A stretch of 6,236 nt of DNA, from the NCBI GenBank assembly GCA_021832495.1, contig JAKBKR010000131.1, positions 1 through 6,236 on the forward strand, in the 5' to 3' direction. Both the position numbers and the translations under genes were made by a program. The notes under the pieces were generated by a model. It was not told the origin of the DNA, searched no databases, and saw only the letters and a program-made list of their open reading frames with translations. Of the stretch, positions 1 to 4,237 are shown one piece after another. Each line of letters starts with the position of its first letter. Within the stretch, counting starts at the first letter, position 1. This DNA comes from a bacterium (lineage in GTDB: Archaea > Thermoplasmatota > Thermoplasmata > Lutacidiplasmatales > UBA184).

Positions 1-33
1 CCGGCCCGGGGTGAGAAGTCAGCAAGCCCCCGC

Positions 34-47
34 CATGTTCGGACATG
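34..47. promoter_or_regulatory. Inverted repeat just upstream of the gene 1 TATA box (candidate operator)
   Basis: CATGT at 34-38 is mirrored by ACATG at 43-47 around a four-base TCGG centre. It abuts the TATA box at 51, in the place where an archaeal BRE normally lies, and no purine-rich BRE is visible there. CATGT also occurs on the top strand at 44-48 and 68-72. The first two copies are exactly 10 bp apart, about one helical turn. Binding here would compete with TFB/TBP. The arms are only 5 bp, so chance is possible. Confidence 0.3.
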
Positions 48-50
48 TCA

Positions 51-58
51 TTATATAT
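51..58 (+). promoter_or_regulatory. Archaeal TATA box for gene 1
   Basis: The octamer TTATATAT matches the archaeal box A consensus (TTTAWATA-like). It lies in an otherwise mixed-composition region. With the usual 25-27 bases from box centre to start, transcription would begin near 79-83, leaving a leader of about 30 bases before the ATG at 111. That leader contains the G-rich ribosome binding site. A second, similar box precedes gene 3. Confidence 0.7.
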
Positions 59-80
59 TCGCTGGGGCATGTTGCTAACG

Positions 81-94
81 CATAGCACGCTATG
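81..94. promoter_or_regulatory. Perfect 6+6 inverted repeat at the predicted transcription start
   Basis: CATAGC (81-86) and GCTATG (89-94) are exact reverse complements separated by AC. The element begins at the transcription start predicted from the TATA box and ends just before the ribosome binding site. It could be a dimeric repressor site overlapping the start, or a weak hairpin at the 5' end of the mRNA. Only position and symmetry support it. The ATG inside it (92-94) opens an eight-codon frame only and is not a gene start. Confidence 0.35.
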
Positions 95-96
95 AC

Positions 97-101
97 GGGG
101 G
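97..101 (+). promoter_or_regulatory. Ribosome binding site of gene 1
   Basis: A run of five G bases is followed by an A-rich nine-base spacer (102-110) ending at the ATG. GGGG can pair with the CCUC core of the archaeal anti-Shine-Dalgarno by way of one G-U pair. Together with the A-rich unstructured spacer this supports 111 as the start and suggests efficient initiation. Confidence 0.55.
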
Positions 102-110
102 AAGAAAAAA

Positions 111-1010
111 ATGTTTAGAAAGAGAACAAGCGAAAGCCTTGGATCGCTGGGACAGAATCGTAGGGCCAGGCGGGGAGCAAAACTCGGAATCGTGGTTGCT
201 ATCCTGATGGCTTTACCGGGACTCGTGGCAGGGTATAACTTCGTGACGGGTGCTAACAGCGGATCACTGACAGTAGGGACGACCAACCAACCCGGTGCTG
301 ATTGTGGATTCGTTGACAACCAAGCTTCAGGGGATGCGAATTTTATCGCCTTTACATCGGGTGGTTCATCACTCACAAGCGGTACCATCTATCAGACCGT
401 CACGGGGGCCCTGAGCGCAGTGGAAACCGGCGGCACTGGTGGATCGGGCTTCGAATACCTTACAGATCAGTTGGCATTTGAGTGCAAGTACTCAACCGGC
501 ACATCCGTGACCTTCAACATCCAAGTCTGTGGGTATGGACAGACTGTATCTGGGGTCACCTGCAGTGGGACCGTAGTTCAGGTTACTGGCGCAGACTGGG
601 CAGTGGTGGAAGTAACAAACGCGTTACCTTCCTCAGCCAATCCCACCACAGCTACAACCTCCCAAGAGTGCGAATCGAGTCCCGTGCCTTGGTATTCATC
701 GGTAACCGCAAATTCTGCCAACACTTGGACCACCAAACCAGACTACGTGTACTCTCTATCCTCCACCGCGCCAGAATGGTTGGCAACTGGGACCACAACT
801 ACGGGAGGCTGCATCGCCGGACCCTCGACTGCGGGAACCACCTCTCCTCTTACCTCCATGTCGTACTCTGCAGCGAGCGGAACCCCAATGGAATATGTCG
901 GAGTCGACTTGGTCGACGAGTCTTCAACCACTGGTCTTGAGGCTTCAGGCTCTCCGATCGTTGCGGGCACAACTCTCTTCACCATCGGCTTCACCGCATC
1001 CGTGACGTGA
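111..1010 (+). CDS. Exported six-cysteine beta-rich surface protein (gene 1, paralogue of gene 3)
   Basis: I do not recognise a named family. The 299-residue product has a basic N-region (residues 1-24, with RRARR at 18-21 and just before), a hydrophobic segment at about 25-41, and then an exported domain rich in Ser, Thr, Gly and Val. A signal-peptidase-like site (LVAG) lies near residue 40; a membrane-anchored N-terminus is the alternative. Six cysteines (65, 125, 140, 151, 187, 234) could form three disulfides. The sequence NFVTG at 43-47 followed by GSLT at 51-54 matches NFITG...GTLT in gene 3 at the same distance from the membrane segment, and both proteins end in alternating beta-strand residues (FTIGFTASV here). 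It sits behind a strong TATA promoter and ribosome binding site and is followed by a stem-loop, which fits an abundant structural subunit. Pilin-like or SipW/TasA-like proteins are possible analogues, but I see no diagnostic signature of either. The gene call is firm, the function is open. Confidence 0.85.
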   Translation: MFRKRTSESLGSLGQNRRARRGAKLGIVVAILMALPGLVAGYNFVTGANSGSLTVGTTNQPGADCGFVDNQASGDANFIAFTSGGSSLTSGTIYQTVTGALSAVETGGTGGSGFEYLTDQLAFECKYSTGTSVTFNIQVCGYGQTVSGVTCSGTVVQVTGADWAVVEVTNALPSSANPTTATTSQECESSPVPWYSSVTANSANTWTTKPDYVYSLSSTAPEWLATGTTTTGGCIAGPSTAGTTSPLTSMSYSAASGTPMEYVGVDLVDESSTTGLEASGSPIVAGTTLFTIGFTASVT

Positions 1011-1071
1011 AAGGAAGGGGGAAGGAAACACACAGGTAAGGTCGAAAGCCAACGACGGTGAAGCCCTTGAA

Positions 1072-1111
1072 CCTCTCCTGCGCAAAGGAGTGATTCGGCG
1101 CGCAGGGGAGG
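1072..1111 (+). terminator. 12-bp stem-loop between genes 1 and 2 (candidate terminator or attenuator)
   Basis: Bases 1072-1083 pair with 1100-1111 over 12 consecutive positions, all Watson-Crick except one U-G pair (1076-1107), around a 16-base loop. A pyrimidine tract with four Ts (1116-1123) follows. The layout resembles an intrinsic terminator, although archaeal termination depends mainly on U-runs and this one is weak. An alternative 5-bp hairpin (1075-1079 with 1086-1090) uses part of the same left arm, so two mutually exclusive folds are possible. The stem could instead be a processing or stability element that sets the gene 1 to gene 2 expression ratio. Confidence 0.5.
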
Positions 1112-1155
1112 CAAACCTTTTCCTCATAGTCTTGTTTACGATTGGCGAGCGATGA
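1090..1155 (+). CDS. Possible 21-codon leader ORF overlapping the gene 2 start
   Basis: From GTG at 1090 a frame of 21 codons runs to TGA at 1153-1155, which overlaps the ATG of gene 2 in an ATGA arrangement typical of translational coupling. The peptide starts MIRRAGEAN, continues with a hydrophobic core (LFLIVLFTI) and ends GER, so it resembles a small membrane peptide. The frame is in fact open back to 1006, but no standard start lies upstream of 1090. The GTG itself lacks a properly spaced ribosome binding site: GGAG touches it directly. Coupling would explain why gene 2 has no clear ribosome binding site or TATA box. The frame is short enough to be chance. Confidence 0.2.
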   Translation: MIRRAGEANLFLIVLFTIGER

Positions 1156-3212
1156 ACCTCCAACGCCTAAGTTCTGTGACCATCGTGCTTCTCATCTCTG
1201 TCTTGAATTTTCAAGCCATAGGTGCCTCCACTGCCTCAGTCCAGCCGTCATCCTTGCCCACCTCACTGACTTTTTCTCGTACTCTTCTCCTTCACGGGGG
1301 CTCCACAGTGACTCCCTTGAATCTTTCGATTGGAAAAGTCAAGACCTCAGGGCATCCTACAATAACAATCGATGTACTGACGCCAACCTTGCCAGGCACG
1401 GGGCCCTCTGAACCTCAGATAATTTCCCCACAGGGATCTATATTATGGGAATGGCCGTCAACCTTCGGGTACATTTACGGGTTACAAAACAGTACAGGTC
1501 TTCTTGCTGACAACGCAACCGTCTCATCTGAAATCTCGCTTCCCGTGGCTAGGCTACTTCAAGCTACAGCCGTCGTCCAATCGGTGCGCGGGTCACTAAC
1601 CGGAAATTATAGTCTTGAGCTTTCCGTTCATGGCCTTCCTGTGTTATCACGGAATGGGACTCAAGCATTTTTGCCTCCCGCTCCCCTATCTTGGGCGACA
1701 CCCGTAAGTGGAACTCCGGTGTCTGCTGTTGCGTCCGCAAACGAGCCGAACGGAAGTGAACTGTTGGGTATCGGAGACGAGTTCGGGATGGTGACTGTGT
1801 ATTCGTTGTCCCCGGGCCTGAATGGGTCTGAGGTTTTCAATGGTTCAGTCGAGGTAAGTGCCCGAGTGTCATCTATGATATCGTCGGATCTCTTCTCTAC
1901 CGGGGTGTCTGAACTCTTGGCCGGAACAGGGCAGGATGTCATGGTCATCGGGGAATCTTCGGGGAATCGCCTCCAGGCCTCTGCTACACAAATCTCTTGG
2001 AATCGCTCTTCATCAACCTATCCTACGGTCTTTGGCGTCGCCACAGCCCCCAGCCTCTCAACCTCTCCTTCGATACTAGCACTTACCGATGAGGGGAGCC
2101 TTCAAGAATCCACTTGGGAACTTCAGGGAATTGTCAAAGGATGGGCGACTCCGATGACACCCATCGATCAACTGGCGTTCAGCCCGACTTGTTTCTCGTC
2201 AAGTCACGATTCAACTACGGGTGTGACGACACTTGCAATAGGCGGCGCCAATTCGCTGATGGTATACAATTATTCGGGTACCAGTCTCAACTCGGTTGCC
2301 AATGACTCTATAACGAGCGGAGATTTTCCAACAGCGGCAGTCTTCCTAAATGGCACCTTATTCATTGGAACCTCTTCCGGGGCGCTGTGGGCTTACGCTC
2401 CGCCGTACGATCACGGTAAGGAATTGATTTCAGCTGAAGGATCTTCTGTGACGGCCATGACAGCTTTGGGTAATGGGGCGGGTTTGGTCCTAGGATATGG
2501 GGATGGAAATCTCGCTTTAGTGCGCGATTTCTCAGGTAGCGCGGCGAGGTCAACAAATATCGGGTATGCATCCTTTCCTGGTGGAGTAGCTGGCATTGGA
2601 GTGGCATCAATATTCGGCACCAATGAACAGGACCTTCTCTTCCCAGGTAGCTCGACGCTTTATGCCGCCATGTCGCAGTTGTCGTTCAACGCTACCCCTG
2701 TAGCGAATTGGGCCTCAGACCTATCGGCTGCTCGCAAGGCCATAACTTCCACTTCAGACTCTTACGGCAATCTCTTTTCAAACATACCGGTGACTCTTGC
2801 CGCGAACGGCGGGTCTGTAAGGCTGACAAATAGTTACATCGACTACAACCTTTCAAGAAACATTACGCTAACTCAAAGCCAGGTTTCGTCTGTGTTTACA
2901 GGTAATCAAACAGCGGGTCAATTGGACTTTGCCTTCCGGTCATCATCCAATGGATACATTCACGTGATAGTCGCTCTTTCTTGGGGAGGCCCTCCAACCT
3001 CTGGTCAAGGAATTCTTCCTCTGTTGATGGACTGGTTTCTGAAATATTCCGCAGAAATCGCTTTTACGGTTTTCATTATTGGAAGTGCAGTCTTCATAGT
3101 CGGGTTTTCTAGATATGGTGTGCGGTACAGGAGAACCACTAAATCTCGTCCCCTGACAGTTCCTAATGGGGCTACGAAGCGGTCAAGCTCCCGAAATCAA
3201 AAGAGGGGATAG
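1152..3212 (+). CDS. Membrane-anchored extracellular beta-propeller protein (gene 2)
   Basis: No named family is recognised. The 686 residues divide into a signal peptide (1-25; short basic start, hydrophobic core at 8-24), a beta-rich domain (about 40-165), a repetitive region (about 190-510), a second beta domain (about 511-610), one membrane span (about 634-652) and a basic C-terminal tail rich in Arg and Lys. The order and charges place the body outside and the tail inside the cell. The repetitive region has seven similar strand pairs of the type hydrophobic-LLGIGD...VTVYSL, starting near residues 203, 253, 307, 359, 401, 443 and 493. A period of 42-53 residues and a count of seven fit a WD40/PQQ-like seven-bladed propeller, usually a binding surface. 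There are 16 N-X-S/T sequons, suggesting heavy N-glycosylation, and only one cysteine. ATG 1152 is the only start that keeps the signal peptide. No clear ribosome binding site or TATA box precedes it, so it may be read from the gene 1 promoter. Confidence 0.88.
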   Translation: MNLQRLSSVTIVLLISVLNFQAIGASTASVQPSSLPTSLTFSRTLLLHGGSTVTPLNLSIGKVKTSGHPTITIDVLTPTLPGTGPSEPQIISPQGSILWEWPSTFGYIYGLQNSTGLLADNATVSSEISLPVARLLQATAVVQSVRGSLTGNYSLELSVHGLPVLSRNGTQAFLPPAPLSWATPVSGTPVSAVASANEPNGSELLGIGDEFGMVTVYSLSPGLNGSEVFNGSVEVSARVSSMISSDLFSTGVSELLAGTGQDVMVIGESSGNRLQASATQISWNRSSSTYPTVFGVATAPSLSTSPSILALTDEGSLQESTWELQGIVKGWATPMTPIDQLAFSPTCFSSSHDSTTGVTTLAIGGANSLMVYNYSGTSLNSVANDSITSGDFPTAAVFLNGTLFIGTSSGALWAYAPPYDHGKELISAEGSSVTAMTALGNGAGLVLGYGDGNLALVRDFSGSAARSTNIGYASFPGGVAGIGVASIFGTNEQDLLFPGSSTLYAAMSQLSFNATPVANWASDLSAARKAITSTSDSYGNLFSNIPVTLAANGGSVRLTNSYIDYNLSRNITLTQSQVSSVFTGNQTAGQLDFAFRSSSNGYIHVIVALSWGGPPTSGQGILPLLMDWFLKYSAEIAFTVFIIGSAVFIVGFSRYGVRYRRTTKSRPLTVPNGATKRSSSRNQKRG

Positions 3213-3335
3213 ATGATTCCTCGAATGCTGGTCCTTGCTCGCCAAGTGACAGGTATTCTTGAGCGAGTCGTCTTCGAGAGACTAATGCTCGACAGGTCAG
3301 CAGCCATTACGACTTATATACTCGGACAAGGTTAA
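3213..3335 (+). CDS. Possible 40-codon ORF directly after the gene 2 stop
   Basis: ATG follows the TAG of gene 2 with no gap and in the same frame, and the frame stays open for 40 codons to TAA at 3333-3335. GAGGGG at 3203-3208, four bases before the ATG, is a fair ribosome binding site inside the gene 2 end. The predicted peptide (starting MIPRMLVLARQ) is hydrophobic and Arg-rich with no recognised motif. Either it is a coupled small protein, a read-through extension of gene 2, or chance; 40 open codons are not rare at this base composition. The gene 3 TATA box lies inside it. Confidence 0.22.
   Translation: MIPRMLVLARQVTGILERVVFERLMLDRSAAITTYILGQG
3314..3320 (+). promoter_or_regulatory. 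Archaeal TATA box for genes 3 and 4
   Basis: TTATATA (within CTTATATAC) lies about 40 bases before the gene 3 ATG. Transcription would start near 3342-3345, giving a short leader of roughly 15-20 bases that barely includes the GGTGGAGG ribosome binding site, or lacks part of it. The core resembles the gene 1 box, so the two paralogous genes each have a promoter of the same type. The surrounding CATGT motifs and the palindrome of the gene 1 promoter are not present here, so regulation may differ. Confidence 0.65.
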
Positions 3336-3339
3336 TATC

Positions 3340-3347
3340 GGTGGAGG
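3340..3347 (+). promoter_or_regulatory. Ribosome binding site of gene 3, unusually far from the ATG
   Basis: GGTGGAGG is a strong match to the archaeal Shine-Dalgarno consensus, but 13 bases separate it from the ATG at 3361, longer than the usual 5-10. No in-frame ATG, GTG or TTG lies closer, and the next ATG (3406) has no site of its own. It also coincides with the transcription start predicted from the TATA box, so the mRNA may begin inside it. Confidence 0.45.
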
Positions 3348-3360
3348 CGCCCTTTTCCAC

Positions 3361-4224
3361 ATGCACCGAGGTACCCCTTTACACTTGAAGGCTCTCCCCA
3401 ATCGGATGGGTCGTACTCGATCCTATGCATGGTGGATAGTCATTGGGGCCATTTCAGTCTCTCTGATGATGGTGGCAAGTGGTTCAAATTTCATTACGGG
3501 ATTCCTTAATGGCACTCTCACAACCACCACCGTAAATTATTGCGCCTCGTTGGGTGGATTCGGTAATGGTCCAAGTGCATACATGGCTGGGAAACAAGGG
3601 GTCTATTCTTCTGTAGTTGTGTCGGGGACCTGTAGCGGGAGCAACAACGGGTTCTCCTCACTGACTCTCAATTTGAATCCGTACGCTGGAGCAACGAATA
3701 TTACGCTTGTCGACGCCCTCCGCTTCTACTGGAATGGATCTACTTCCGCAGTCGTGACATTCCAGTTTTCCTCCTCCGGAACATCCTTTTTTGCTAGTTC
3801 CGGTCCCTATGGCTACATGCTGATCAACTCGACCACCGCAGGGTCGTTCCCTGTTCATAGCACTGATGATTGCGTTGGAGGTGGAGGGGTCACGGCACCT
3901 GGAACCGGGAACTGTAAACTTCAGCTACTTCCCCTACCTTCCGGCACAGCCGGTGCCACGGCTGCAACAGGCACTGCTGGGAACACGGTCACAGGCCTCA
4001 TAAACCTCTCGGCACCCTCGAGTGTAATATGCCCCCCCGTGGGTGCTGCGTGGAACACTGGCGCCTCGTCCTGTACCTCCGGGTCACTCGGGAGTGTGGT
4101 GGCGGCCTTGGCATCTGGCCCCTCATACGTTGTGATCTCCTTTGGTTTCAGCGACGCTCCTAATTCCTATCCTGGGGGGACTGCTAGTTTCTCGGTGACC
4201 GTAACGGCTACAGTGAATTGGTAG
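3361..4224 (+). CDS. Exported six-cysteine beta-rich surface protein (gene 3, paralogue of gene 1)
   Basis: No named family is recognised. The 287 residues comprise a basic N-region (1-20), a hydrophobic segment at about 22-39 (AWWIVIGAISVSLMMVA) and an exported Ser/Thr/Gly-rich beta domain. It shares with gene 1 the NF-hydrophobic-TG...G-S/T-LT motif (43-53) right after the membrane segment, six cysteines (here 61, 91, 171, 185, 224, 238), similar length and a C-terminus of alternating hydrophobic and Thr residues (FSVTVTATV). Overall identity is low, so this is an old duplication or convergent subunits of one fold. Five N-glycosylation sequons are present (50, 113, 125, 156, 215). M16 (3406) is an alternative start that would remove a poorly conserved N-terminal stretch. 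The gene has its own TATA box and is followed after 13 bases by gene 4, almost certainly in the same transcript. A role as a surface subunit working with the gene 4 protein is inferred from this arrangement. Confidence 0.85.
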   Translation: MHRGTPLHLKALPNRMGRTRSYAWWIVIGAISVSLMMVASGSNFITGFLNGTLTTTTVNYCASLGGFGNGPSAYMAGKQGVYSSVVVSGTCSGSNNGFSSLTLNLNPYAGATNITLVDALRFYWNGSTSAVVTFQFSSSGTSFFASSGPYGYMLINSTTAGSFPVHSTDDCVGGGGVTAPGTGNCKLQLLPLPSGTAGATAATGTAGNTVTGLINLSAPSSVICPPVGAAWNTGASSCTSGSLGSVVAALASGPSYVVISFGFSDAPNSYPGGTASFSVTVTATVNW

Positions 4225-4227
4225 TGT

Positions 4228-4231
4228 GGGG
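4228..4231 (+). promoter_or_regulatory. Ribosome binding site of gene 4
   Basis: GGGG lies six bases before the GTG at 4238, in the short gap after the gene 3 stop. A TAA at 4232-4234 closes the frame upstream, so this GTG is the first possible start. The same G-run type of site precedes gene 1. Weak on its own, but correctly spaced. Confidence 0.4.
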
Positions 4232-4237
4232 TAAACG

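Noticed and set aside
111..260. Gene 1 as a class III (archaellin/pilin) or Tat substrate
   Set aside because: RG before the hydrophobic segment and a run of arginines are suggestive, but the residues around them do not fit either consensus well, and gene 3 lacks the same site.
743..1163. Minus-strand frames over the end of gene 1
   Set aside because: Opposite a well-supported gene with signal segment and conserved paralogue motif; no independent coding signal.
1948..1968. Direct repeat of TCGGGGAATC
   Set aside because: Two copies 11 bp apart within gene 2, not in frame with any protein repeat; likely local duplication or chance.
40..3328. Shared 7-mer TCGGACA near both TATA boxes (39-45 and 3322-3328)
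   Set aside because: Upstream of the box in one case and downstream in the other, so it is not a common promoter element.
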